From DASQGA01 sp035535315 (GTDB taxonomy: Bacteria > Actinomycetota > Thermoleophilia > Gaiellales > Gaiellaceae), in contig DATLQD010000118.1 in assembly GCA_035535315.1 (NCBI GenBank), positions 1 through 30,832 on the forward strand: a DNA stretch of 30,832 nucleotides. Reading direction: 5' to 3'. This document shows, in pieces, positions 15,152 to 21,733 of this stretch. Below the pieces are notes generated by a model that saw only the letters and a program-made list of their open reading frames with translations, had not been told where the DNA came from and did no database searches. Numbering within the stretch: the first letter of the stretch is position 1; the number at the start of each line of letters is the position of its first letter. A program made the translations under genes and the position numbers.

Positions 15152-16579
15152 ATGGCAGTGACGCTGACCGAGAAGAAGCTCCTGGTCGAGGGCGAGTGGA
15201 TCGAGACCGGGGAGTGGCACGAGGTCCGATCTCCCTTCTCCGGAGAGGTCGTCGCCAGAATGCCGCGTGCCGGCGCGGAAGAGACACGCCGCTCCGTCGA
15301 CGGCGCCGAGCGCGCGATGCGCGAGCCGCTGCCGGCCTTTCGGAGAGCCGAGATCCTCGACCGCGTTGCCGAGCTTCTGCACGAGCATGAGGATGAGCTC
15401 GCACGGACGATCTGCATGGAGGCGGGAAAGCCGATGAAGGCCGCGCGCGTCGAGGCGCAGCGGGCTGTTTCGACGTTCACGATGTCTGCGGTCGAGGCCC
15501 GAACACTGAGCGGCGAGGTCGTTCCGATGAGCGCGTCGCAGGCAGGCCTCGGCAAGGTTGCCTACACCATGCGCCTGCCGGTCGGGGTCGTCGGCGCCAT
15601 CTCACCGTTCAACTTCCCGCTGAACCTCGTGGCCCACAAGATCGCGCCGGCGCTGGCCGCAGGCTGTGCCGTCGTCCTGAAGCCCGCGGGGCAGACGCCG
15701 GTTTCTGCGCTGCTCCTGGCAGAGCTCGAGCTGGAGGCGGGGCTGCCGCCGGGCTGGCTGAGCGTCGTGGTGGGGCCCTCAGCCGAGATAGGCGATGTCC
15801 TGGTCGAGGACGAGCGGGTGCGAATGATCACCTTTACCGGCTCCTCCGAGGTCGGCTGGAAGATCCGCGAGCGAGCTGCACGAAAGAAGGTGTCGCTCGA
15901 GCTCGGAAACTCGACCCCGGTCATCGTCGAGGGAGATGCCGACGTCGAGGATGCCGCCTCGAAGGTTGCCGCCCACGCCTTCTCGTTCGCGGGCCAAAGC
16001 TGCATCTCCGTGCAGCGTGTCTATGTGAGTAGGCAGGTCTACGACGACTTCGTCGCCAAGCTTCTGCCCAAGGTCGAGGCGTTGAAAGCGGCCGATCCGT
16101 CCGATGAGGACACCGATGTCGGGCCCGTGATCGACGACGACGCTCGCGAGCGCATCCTCGCGTGGATCGAGGAAGCCCGGGCCGACGGCGCGACCGTCTT
16201 GACCGGTGGTGAGGCCGACGGCCCCGTTATCAGGCCGACCGTTCTAGCCGATGTCCGCCCCGACATGAAGGTCTCCTGCCAGGAGGTCTTCGGCCCCGTC
16301 TGCACGGTCTCACCGTACGACTCGCTTGAGGAAGCTTTCGCGCTGGCCAACGGGACGGAGTATGGGCTCCAGGCCGGCATTTTCACGAGCAATGTCCGCT
16401 CAGCGCTCGGCGCTGCGGCGAAGCTCGAGTTCGGCGGAGTCACGATCAACGAGGCGCCGACGTTCCGGGCCGACCAGATGCCGTACGGCGGAATCAAGGC
16501 CTCGGGAAACACGAAGGAAGGCCCGCACTACACGGTGCGGGAGATGACCGAGGAACGCCTCGTCGTCATTGCTGAGTAG
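15152..16579 (+). CDS. NAD(P)-dependent aldehyde dehydrogenase
   Basis: A 475-residue ALDH-superfamily enzyme oxidising an aldehyde to its acid. Key residues: N154 in SPFNFP, K177 in KPAG (cofactor), E250 in SLELGNSTP (general base) and the nucleophile C284 in GQSCIS. FTGSSEVG (228-235) is the cofactor loop and EVFGPV is near the C-terminal third. The sequence resembles the succinate-semialdehyde / lactaldehyde / non-phosphorylating glyceraldehyde-3-phosphate group, but the substrate cannot be fixed. The ATG at 15152 is preceded by TATCCT six bases upstream and no clear ribosome binding site. The frame extends upstream without a stop, but earlier starts would lie inside the divergent gene. 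Confidence 0.94.
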   Translation: MAVTLTEKKLLVEGEWIETGEWHEVRSPFSGEVVARMPRAGAEETRRSVDGAERAMREPLPAFRRAEILDRVAELLHEHEDELARTICMEAGKPMKAARVEAQRAVSTFTMSAVEARTLSGEVVPMSASQAGLGKVAYTMRLPVGVVGAISPFNFPLNLVAHKIAPALAAGCAVVLKPAGQTPVSALLLAELELEAGLPPGWLSVVVGPSAEIGDVLVEDERVRMITFTGSSEVGWKIRERAARKKVSLELGNSTPVIVEGDADVEDAASKVAAHAFSFAGQSCISVQRVYVSRQVYDDFVAKLLPKVEALKAADPSDEDTDVGPVIDDDARERILAWIEEARADGATVLTGGEADGPVIRPTVLADVRPDMKVSCQEVFGPVCTVSPYDSLEEAFALANGTEYGLQAGIFTSNVRSALGAAAKLEFGGVTINEAPTFRADQMPYGGIKASGNTKEGPHYTVREMTEERLVVIAE

Positions 16580-16595
16580 GGCGCGGGAGCTGGGA

Positions 16596-16601
16596 TAGAC
16601 T
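16596..16601 (+). promoter_or_regulatory. Candidate -10 box (TAGACT) of the zinc-ribbon pair
   Basis: TAGACT ends ten bases before the ATG at 16612, giving a leader of only a few bases. The same hexamer occurs at 17988-17993. No matching -35 is visible. The GGAG next to the ATG is too close to work as a ribosome binding site. Confidence 0.35.
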
Positions 16602-16611
16602 CGGGCCGGAG

Positions 16612-17187
16612 ATGACGGCCCGTCGCTTCTCGCTCTTCGCGCGCAGGCCGCCTGCTCCGCCCGAATTCGCGGTCGAAGGCGGCGAGAAGATGCCGCCTGC
16701 GGATCCTTCTCCGCCGCCTACGGCTGCGGCAGCGCTTCGCGAGCGCCGGTCGCTGGTGCGCCGCCGCGAGATCGAGATGCGGGACGTCGGCGGGCTGGCT
16801 GTCGAGATGGTGCGCCGCGACCGCTTCAAGCCCGAATTGCTGGTCAGCCGCGCCTCCGAGGTGCTAGCCCTCGAGCGGCGCATCAACGAGCTCGATGCGT
16901 TCCTGGCTGCGAGCGAAGCCGTACCTCGGGGCATGGGCACAGCGACGCTCTGCAAGTGCGGGGCCCCGCTCGTCCGGGGAGCGCACTTCTGTGCCCACTG
17001 CGGGCGCCCGGCAGCCGAGACGGCGCCGGTTGTCGCCTGCGGTCACTGCGGAAATCCGCTGCCCGCCGAGGCGAACTTCTGCTCCGCCTGCGGGAACTCG
17101 GTCGCGGCCGACGAGTTTAGGGACACCGAGGGGCCCGTCGACGAGACCTTAGTGGCGCCGAGAGCCCCGGAGCCAAACGAGCACTAG
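16612..17187 (+). CDS. Double zinc-ribbon protein
   Basis: A 191-residue protein. Residues 1-40 are basic and Pro/Ala-rich; about 42-100 form a charged helical region (RRREIEMRDVGGLAVEMVRRDRF is part of it); then come two zinc ribbons, CKCG...CAHCG and CGHCG...CSACG, at about 112-165, and an acidic tail. Zinc ribbons of this kind mediate protein or nucleic-acid contacts; no enzyme domain is present. The family is not recognised. The ATG at 16612 is tentative (a start at 16690 is possible). The stop overlaps the next gene's GTG in TAGTG, so the two proteins are translationally coupled and probably work together. Confidence 0.75.
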   Translation: MTARRFSLFARRPPAPPEFAVEGGEKMPPADPSPPPTAAAALRERRSLVRRREIEMRDVGGLAVEMVRRDRFKPELLVSRASEVLALERRINELDAFLAASEAVPRGMGTATLCKCGAPLVRGAHFCAHCGRPAAETAPVVACGHCGNPLPAEANFCSACGNSVAADEFRDTEGPVDETLVAPRAPEPNEH

Positions 17188-17933
17188 TGGTCTCGCAGCC
17201 GCCCCTTCCACCAGATCCCGGGGCTCCAGTCGAGCCTCCGCCCGGAACACCTGCGTGCCCCCGCTGCGGAGCCCCTCACGACCTCTACCAAGAGTATTGC
17301 CTCGAATGCGGCGCGCGGCTCCCGGGCGCCCAGATCCCTGTCGCCTTCATGCGGACCGAGATTTGGTCGCGAGACTCCCCTGCCTGGCTCTGGGCGGCCC
17401 TCCTCGCGCTTTTCCTCGTCGCGCTGGTCGCAGGCGCGATCGCGGCGGTGGCCGCCACCAAGGACGATGAGAAGGGAGGGCTCGTGGCATCCACCGTGCC
17501 CGGAACGACCGCCCCCGTAGGAACCATCCCGGGGACTCAGACCATCGAGACCATCACGGGCCCGACCACGCAGACGATCGCAACGCTCGACACCTCCACG
17601 CTGACGACGGCTACGACGGCTACGACCGCCACGACTATCCCGCAGGGAGAGATCCGCTCCTGGCCCCAGGGTAAGGAGGGCTACACAGTCGTGCTGGCCT
17701 CGGTCGAGACATCCAAGGGCCGCGCCGCCGCCGAGCAGAAGGCGAACCAGGCGATCGCGAACGGGCTTACAAACGTCGGGATCCTGAGCTCATCCGACTT
17801 CCTGACCTTGAATCCGGGGTACTACGTCGTGTTCATGGGCGTGTACGACACCGTCGCCGCCGCCGAGAGCGGTCTTCCCACCGCGCGCTCCCGGGGATTT
17901 CCGCTTGCGTATGTCCGCGAGGTCAGTCCGTAG
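17187..17933 (+). CDS. Zinc-ribbon, single-pass membrane protein with SPOR-like C-terminus
   Basis: A 248-residue protein with four parts: a Pro-rich N-terminus and zinc ribbon (CPRCG...CLECG, about 24-42), a membrane helix (WLWAALLALFLVALVAGAIA, about 67-86), a Thr-rich linker (about 100-150), and a C-terminal domain (about 155-245) with YTVVLASVETSKGRAAAEQKA...GLTNVGILSSSDF...LNPGYYVVFMGVYDT, the layout of a SPOR-type fold. SPOR domains bind denuded peptidoglycan at division sites. Topology would put the ribbon in the cytoplasm and the SPOR-like domain outside. It starts at GTG with a one-base overlap onto the preceding ribbon gene, and may be its membrane partner. The linker contains a nine-base tandem repeat. 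Confidence 0.8.
   Translation: MVSQPPLPPDPGAPVEPPPGTPACPRCGAPHDLYQEYCLECGARLPGAQIPVAFMRTEIWSRDSPAWLWAALLALFLVALVAGAIAAVAATKDDEKGGLVASTVPGTTAPVGTIPGTQTIETITGPTTQTIATLDTSTLTTATTATTATTIPQGEIRSWPQGKEGYTVVLASVETSKGRAAAEQKANQAIANGLTNVGILSSSDFLTLNPGYYVVFMGVYDTVAAAESGLPTARSRGFPLAYVREVSP
17604..17639 (+). repeat. Nine-base tandem repeat in the Thr-rich linker
   Basis: About four degenerate copies of ACGACGGCT (17604, 17613, 17622, 17631) encode Thr-Thr-Ala units. The first two copies are identical. Copy-number change would lengthen or shorten the extracytoplasmic linker in frame. Confidence 0.7.
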
Positions 17934-17964
17934 CGTGCGTTTGAAACCGCTCCGGCGGGGGACT

Positions 17965-17993
17965 TTGTAACACGGCTTTGCGGCATGTAGACT
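17965..17993 (+). promoter_or_regulatory. Candidate vegetative promoter of the Cys/His-knuckle gene
   Basis: TTGTAA (17965-17970) and TAGACT (17988-17993) are separated by exactly 17 bases; each matches the consensus at 4/6. A start near 18000 gives a leader of about 73 bases carrying three TTAAC repeats and the GGAGGG ribosome binding site. Confidence 0.55.
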
Positions 17994-18021
17994 CGCGTTG
18001 GCGCGGAGTGCGGGCTCCCGC

Positions 18022-18058
18022 TTAACGCCAAGTTAACGTTCTTTTGCAGGGAATTAAC
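18022..18058 (+). promoter_or_regulatory. Phased TTAAC direct repeats (candidate operator)
   Basis: TTAAC occurs at 18022-18026, 18033-18037 and 18054-18058. The spacings are 11 and 21 bases, about one and two helical turns, and the first two copies extend to TTAACG. They lie between the predicted transcription start and the ribosome binding site, where a bound regulator would block transcription. Confidence 0.4.
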
Positions 18059-18072
18059 TGGAGGGCACGATA

Positions 18073-18525
18073 ATGGCACCGGAACCCGCTGACGAGAGGA
18101 TGCTCTTCCGTATGTATCAGTACTCGAGGGCCATTTATCGCTCGATCAAAGACCTCATCGACCCGTATGTGGCCGCCGAGGTGCAGGCCGAATACCGTCG
18201 CGATGTTCTGGCCGCATGCGAGGAGACCGTCGAGCGTCTCGCCAAGGATCCCCGGTACTTCGCCCGGCCGGAGCGAACCCTTTTCCAGGACATCCGGCGC
18301 TACTTCCCGATCACGCAGCAAGCGCAAGTCGCCTGGGCGGTCAGCGAAGGCATCGGCGCTGCAGTCGACTTCATCGAGGAGCAGATCGAGTCTGGCGCCT
18401 ATGACGGCGGCGTCTCGCGCTGCCGCGCTACCACCCGAAAGGGGAAGCCGTGCCAGCGGGCGCCGCTCCCCGAGCGCGAATACTGCCCTTCGCACCAGCA
18501 CCTAGAGACGCGCAAGGCGGCGTAA
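18073..18525 (+). CDS. Hypothetical protein with C-terminal Cys/His knuckle
   Basis: A 150-residue protein. The N-terminal 110 residues are helical (MYQYSRAIYRSIKDLIDPYV, then EETVERLAKDPRYF and QVAWAVSEGIGAAVDFIEEQ). The C-terminus has CRATTRKGKPCQRAPLPER followed by YCPSHQ, a C-x6-C-xn-C-x2-H set that matches short zinc motifs found at the ends of assorted bacterial and phage proteins. I do not recognise the whole protein. GGAGGG lies eight bases before the ATG, and the gene has its own promoter, a repeat-bearing leader and a strong tandem hairpin after the stop, so it looks like an independently regulated monocistronic unit. Confidence 0.75.
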   Translation: MAPEPADERMLFRMYQYSRAIYRSIKDLIDPYVAAEVQAEYRRDVLAACEETVERLAKDPRYFARPERTLFQDIRRYFPITQQAQVAWAVSEGIGAAVDFIEEQIESGAYDGGVSRCRATTRKGKPCQRAPLPEREYCPSHQHLETRKAA

Positions 18526-18530
18526 CCGCG

Positions 18531-18550
18531 CCAGCCGCCTTCGCGGCTGG
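18531..18550. terminator. Perfect 8-bp hairpin terminator
   Basis: CCAGCCGC (18531-18538) pairs perfectly with GCGGCTGG (18543-18550) around CTTC, six bases after the stop of the Cys/His-knuckle gene. It lacks a U-tract, which is common for high-GC actinobacterial terminators. Confidence 0.6.
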
Positions 18551-18567
18551 ACGCTCCTAAGCCGTTA

Positions 18568-18593
18568 CTCGACGGGCCTTCAGGCCTGTCGAG
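18568..18593. terminator. Second, longer hairpin between convergent genes
   Basis: CTCGACGGGCCT (18568-18579) pairs with AGGCCTGTCGAG (18582-18593), giving about 11 pairs around a UUCA loop. The one imperfect position is a G-U wobble in plus-strand RNA but an A-C mismatch in minus-strand RNA, so it is stronger for rightward transcripts. It lies 41 bases before the dinB stop. Confidence 0.55.
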
Positions 18594-18633
18594 GCCACTC
18601 TTCGAAACCCGGGCGAGTGGCGGACGCCGTCCG

Positions 18634-19707
18634 CTAGTGATCCAGGGCCAGCTGCCTGTACGAATCGAGGTTCGCGACGCTGACGCCGACCAGGCGTAGG
18701 GCGCCGGGACGGTCTGCTAGCGCTCGATCCAAGAGAGCGCAGGCGATCTCGCCGATCCTCGTACCGTCGTCCGTCCCGGCTTCCAGGGTCGTCGACCTGG
18801 TGCGGATCGAGAAGTCTGGGTAGCGGACCTTCGTGGTGACGGTGCGGGCTGCCTGCCCGCTCCCGAGCAAATGCTCGGCGACGCTCGCCGACATCCGTCG
18901 GAGCTCGTCATGCAGCTGCTCGCGGTCGGACACGTCCCGGGCGAAGGTCTCCTCGTGGCCGATCGAGACGCTCTCGGTCACGAACTCGAGTCCTCGAAGG
19001 TCGATGCCCCGCGCTCGATCCCGTAAGACGCGACCAACCTTGCCGGGTAGGAGCCGGCGGAGGTGCTCGTCGTCGAGAGCCGCGAGGTCGCCGATCGTCC
19101 TGAGCCCCGCGCGATTGAGGCGCTCGTCAGCCCGCGGGCCGACGCCGGGGAGGCGCCTCAGGTCGAAAGGAGCCAGGAACGCCGCTTCCCGGCCGGGCCG
19201 CACGATCGTGATTCCGCCAGGCTTTCGGCGGTCGCTCGCGACCTTCGCGACCACCTTGCAGGGCGCGACGCCGAGTGAGCACGAGAGACCCACGGCCGCA
19301 CGCACCGCCGCTTGGACGGCCTCGGCGACCGCGCGGGCCTCGCCGAAGCCGCGAGCCACCTCTCCGACATCGAGATAGCCTTCGTCGAGGCCGGTTCGCT
19401 CCACGGTCGGGACGACCTCCCGTACCGCCGCCCACACCCTGCGAGAGTAGCGGGAGTAGAGGTCCTTGCTCGGAGGCACGAAGACGGCCTGCGGACAACG
19501 CCGAAGCGCTTCGGCGCTCGACATTGCCGATCCGATTCCGTAGCGCCGTGCCTCGTAGTTCGCGGTTGCGACGACCCCGCGCCCGCGCGGGTCGCCGCCC
19601 ACGATCAGAGGTCTTCCGATCAGCTCCGGGTGCTCGAGCTCTTCCACGGCGGCGAAGAAGGCGTCCAGGTCGAGATGGGCGAGAATCGGCTGCGGGGAGG
19701 TGCGCAC
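18634..19707 (-). CDS. dinB: DNA polymerase IV (Y-family)
   Basis: A 357-residue translesion polymerase. Catalytic acids are D13 (HLDLDAFFA) and D108-E109 (GLDEGYLDV, with Gly where Ala is usual); F18 is the steric gate. The palm/fingers SLGVAPCKVVAKVAS segment, the helix-hairpin-helix LPGVGPRADERL and the little-finger domain follow. The last residues, QLALDH, resemble a beta-clamp-binding motif. I chose the GTG at 19707 because TAGTAT lies seven bases upstream and the start of the divergent regulator fits beside it; the longer frame beginning at 19752 would overlap that gene. The promoter region holds an exact TTGTCGGTG, the motif of mycobacterial damage-inducible promoters. Confidence 0.94.
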   Translation of the reverse strand: MRTSPQPILAHLDLDAFFAAVEELEHPELIGRPLIVGGDPRGRGVVATANYEARRYGIGSAMSSAEALRRCPQAVFVPPSKDLYSRYSRRVWAAVREVVPTVERTGLDEGYLDVGEVARGFGEARAVAEAVQAAVRAAVGLSCSLGVAPCKVVAKVASDRRKPGGITIVRPGREAAFLAPFDLRRLPGVGPRADERLNRAGLRTIGDLAALDDEHLRRLLPGKVGRVLRDRARGIDLRGLEFVTESVSIGHEETFARDVSDREQLHDELRRMSASVAEHLLGSGQAARTVTTKVRYPDFSIRTRSTTLEAGTDDGTRIGEIACALLDRALADRPGALRLVGVSVANLDSYRQLALDH

Positions 19708-19713
19708 GTCCTC

Positions 19714-19720
19714 AATACTA
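19714..19720. promoter_or_regulatory. Shared bidirectional -10 element (dinB / WYL regulator)
   Basis: The seven bases AATACTA read TAGTAT on the minus strand, seven bases before the dinB GTG, and AATACT on the plus strand, seven bases before the WYL-protein GTG. Both messages would be leaderless and their starts about 20 bases apart. Confidence 0.5.
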
Positions 19721-19726
19721 GGACCC

Positions 19727-19740
19727 GTGTCGCACGACAC
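19727..19740. promoter_or_regulatory. Operator-like palindrome at the WYL-gene start
   Basis: GTGTCG and CGACAC form a perfect six-base inverted repeat around CA. It begins at the GTG start codon of the WYL gene and lies at about -20 to -33 relative to the predicted dinB start. It overlaps coding sequence, so codon use may explain part of it. Confidence 0.35.
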
Positions 19741-21733
19741 CGACAAGCTCATCCGGCAACTTTCGCTCGTCGCCTACCTCATGGCGGAGCGTCGGCCTAT
19801 CACCGCGCGGGACGTCAAGACAAATGTCGAGGGGTACTCGGAGATGTCCGACGAGGCTTTTGCACGGCGCTTCTACTCCGACCGAAGCGAGCTGATCGCG
19901 CTCGGCGTCCCGCTCCATTCCCAGCGAGACGAGTTCACCGGCGAGGAGCTCTACACGCTGCGCTCCGAGCAGTACTTCCTCCCCGCTCTCGATCTCGAGG
20001 ACGACGAGCTTGCAGCGCTCCAGACGGCGTTCCATCTCCTCGACGGCCGCTTCGCTTACGCCGAGCCGCTTCGACTTGCGCTCCAGAATCTCGCGCTCGG
20101 CCGGCCGGCCCCACTCGAGTCGAGCCGGGAGTCGGCCGTGCAGGTCCACGACCCGGACTACTCGGAGGAGATGTCGGGGCGGCTCACCAAGCTGGAGGGT
20201 GCGATCTCGAAGGGCCGGACCGTAAAGTTCCGCTATCTCTCGATGCAGCGTGACGAGGAGTCGGAGCGGACGATCAATCCGTACGCCCTCTTCACGGACG
20301 CCGGCTCCTGGTACATGGTCGGATGGGATCACGACCGCGAGGAGGAGCGAACCTTCCGCGTCTCCCGCGTCCGCGGCGACATCCGGTTCGCCACGCGGCG
20401 CGAGCGTGATTTTCGTGTCCCGGAGGAATTCGACGCCTCCATCTACCGCGGTCGCCCGCCGTGGCAAGTCGGTGAGATCACGGGCGAGGCGCGGATCGAG
20501 CTGGCCGAGGATCTGGCCTGGCTCGTCGAGCGCGCCTTCGCGGACCGAGGACACGTCGACGAGGGCGTGTTCGTGACGCAGTACTCGGGCCTCGGCAGGC
20601 TCGCCTCCTGGGTCCTGAATCAGGAGGGGCGAGCGCGTCCTCTGGAGCCACCCGAGCTCGTCGAGCTCGTCGAGCGATCCGTCGAGCGCGTAGTCGCAGC
20701 CCATGAGGGCCCGCCTCCCGAGCCTGCCAGGCAGGAGGCAACCAGGGAAGCGGGGGAGGTCATCGAGCGCACCGCCGGTCCAGTGGCCCCTGAGCGGTTC
20801 GGGCTCCTGCAGGCGCTTCTGGCGCACCTCCTTGCCAGCTGCGGCGAGGATGCGTCCGCCGACATCCCCGCCGCCGAGCTTGCGGAGCGGTTCCGGATTC
20901 CGGTCGAGCATCTCGACGAGCACCTCCAGCTCCTAAACCTCGTCAACTTCGGAGGCGGCTGCTACGCCCTCTATGCGTCGATCGAGGGCGACTCCGTCCA
21001 CGTCGAGAAAGAGCTGTTCGGTGACACATTCAGGCGGTCCCCCAGGCTGACCCCTCTCGAGGCTCGCGCCATTCGGCTGGCTCTCGAGTTCGTTGGCCCC
21101 ATGATCGCGGCCGAGGCTCACACTGGGCTCGACCGGGTCCGCCGCAAGCTCGAGGAGACCTTCGGGCAGTTCGAGCTGGACGAGGCGGCCGAGCCGGCGG
21201 CTGCCGCGACCGACGAGGAGAAGCTCATCCGAACGCTCTCGGACGCGATCTCGGAGCACCGGCTCGTCGAGATCGAGTACCTGAAGGTCGGCGAGACGAC
21301 CGCGAGCCCGAGAACCGTCGAGCCTTACCGCTTTCGCCGTGAGCTTCCCCACTGGTACGTGGATACGTGGGATACGACGCGAGACGCAGTCCGGAGCTTC
21401 CGGCTCGATCGCATGCGCAGCGCGAAGAAGCAGCGGGCGGGGTTCAAGCCTCGCCCTGGCGTTGCACCTCGCGGTCTCGAGGAAGCCAGGACGGCTCGAG
21501 TTCTCTTTTCACCGACGGTCGCCCGGTGGCGCCTCGAGCGGGGTGCAAGTCCGCTTGCGGACGGCAGCGCGCTCGAGGCACTCCAGGTCGGGAGCGCCGA
21601 CTGGCTCGTAGGCGAGATCCTGTCGCACGGCGGCGAGGCCGTGGTGCTCGAGCCACCCGATCTGCGCCAGGAAGTCGCCGGCAGGGCGAAGGCACTCGCC
21701 GTCACGCTCGGAAAATCGCCCCAGCGCCGCTAG
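19727..21733 (+). CDS. Fused PafB-PafC-type double WYL transcriptional regulator
   Basis: A 668-residue protein with two WYL modules in tandem. Module 1: a winged-helix-like start (TDKLIRQLSLVAYLMAERRPIT...FARRFYSDRSELIALG), a WYL domain near 150-235 (VKFRYLS...INPYALFTDAGSWYMVGWD...FRVSRVRGD) and a C-terminal extension to about 330. After a Pro/Glu linker, module 2 has a degenerate N-terminal helical part (RFGLLQALLAHLLAS...) and a second WYL domain near 505-570 (LVEIEYLKVGETTASPRTVEPYRF...HWYVDTWD). In mycobacteria PafB and PafC form a heterodimeric activator of the RecA/LexA-independent DNA-damage response. The divergent dinB gene fits that role. The GTG at 19727 is preferred to one at 19700 because AATACT lies seven bases upstream. 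Confidence 0.85.
   Translation: MSHDTDKLIRQLSLVAYLMAERRPITARDVKTNVEGYSEMSDEAFARRFYSDRSELIALGVPLHSQRDEFTGEELYTLRSEQYFLPALDLEDDELAALQTAFHLLDGRFAYAEPLRLALQNLALGRPAPLESSRESAVQVHDPDYSEEMSGRLTKLEGAISKGRTVKFRYLSMQRDEESERTINPYALFTDAGSWYMVGWDHDREEERTFRVSRVRGDIRFATRRERDFRVPEEFDASIYRGRPPWQVGEITGEARIELAEDLAWLVERAFADRGHVDEGVFVTQYSGLGRLASWVLNQEGRARPLEPPELVELVERSVERVVAAHEGPPPEPARQEATREAGEVIERTAGPVAPERFGLLQALLAHLLASCGEDASADIPAAELAERFRIPVEHLDEHLQLLNLVNFGGGCYALYASIEGDSVHVEKELFGDTFRRSPRLTPLEARAIRLALEFVGPMIAAEAHTGLDRVRRKLEETFGQFELDEAAEPAAAATDEEKLIRTLSDAISEHRLVEIEYLKVGETTASPRTVEPYRFRRELPHWYVDTWDTTRDAVRSFRLDRMRSAKKQRAGFKPRPGVAPRGLEEARTARVLFSPTVARWRLERGASPLADGSALEALQVGSADWLVGEILSHGGEAVVLEPPDLRQEVAGRAKALAVTLGKSPQRR
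19738..19746 (-). promoter_or_regulatory. RecA-NDp-like damage motif (TTGTCGGTG) upstream of dinB
   Basis: On the minus strand this is an exact match to TTGTCRGTG, the upstream part of the mycobacterial RecA-independent damage promoter recognised with PafBC. It is 17 bases from the TAGTAT -10 box, not the eight bases typical of mycobacteria, so the architecture differs. Confidence 0.4.

Noticed and set aside
17604..17639. Possible CRISPR or regulatory repeat
   Set aside because: The nine-base units are contiguous, in frame and encode Thr-Thr-Ala in a linker; there are no spacers.
19727..19740. Palindrome as a LexA box
   Set aside because: It does not match the actinobacterial CGAAC-N4-GTTCG form; it is kept only as a candidate operator of unknown binder.
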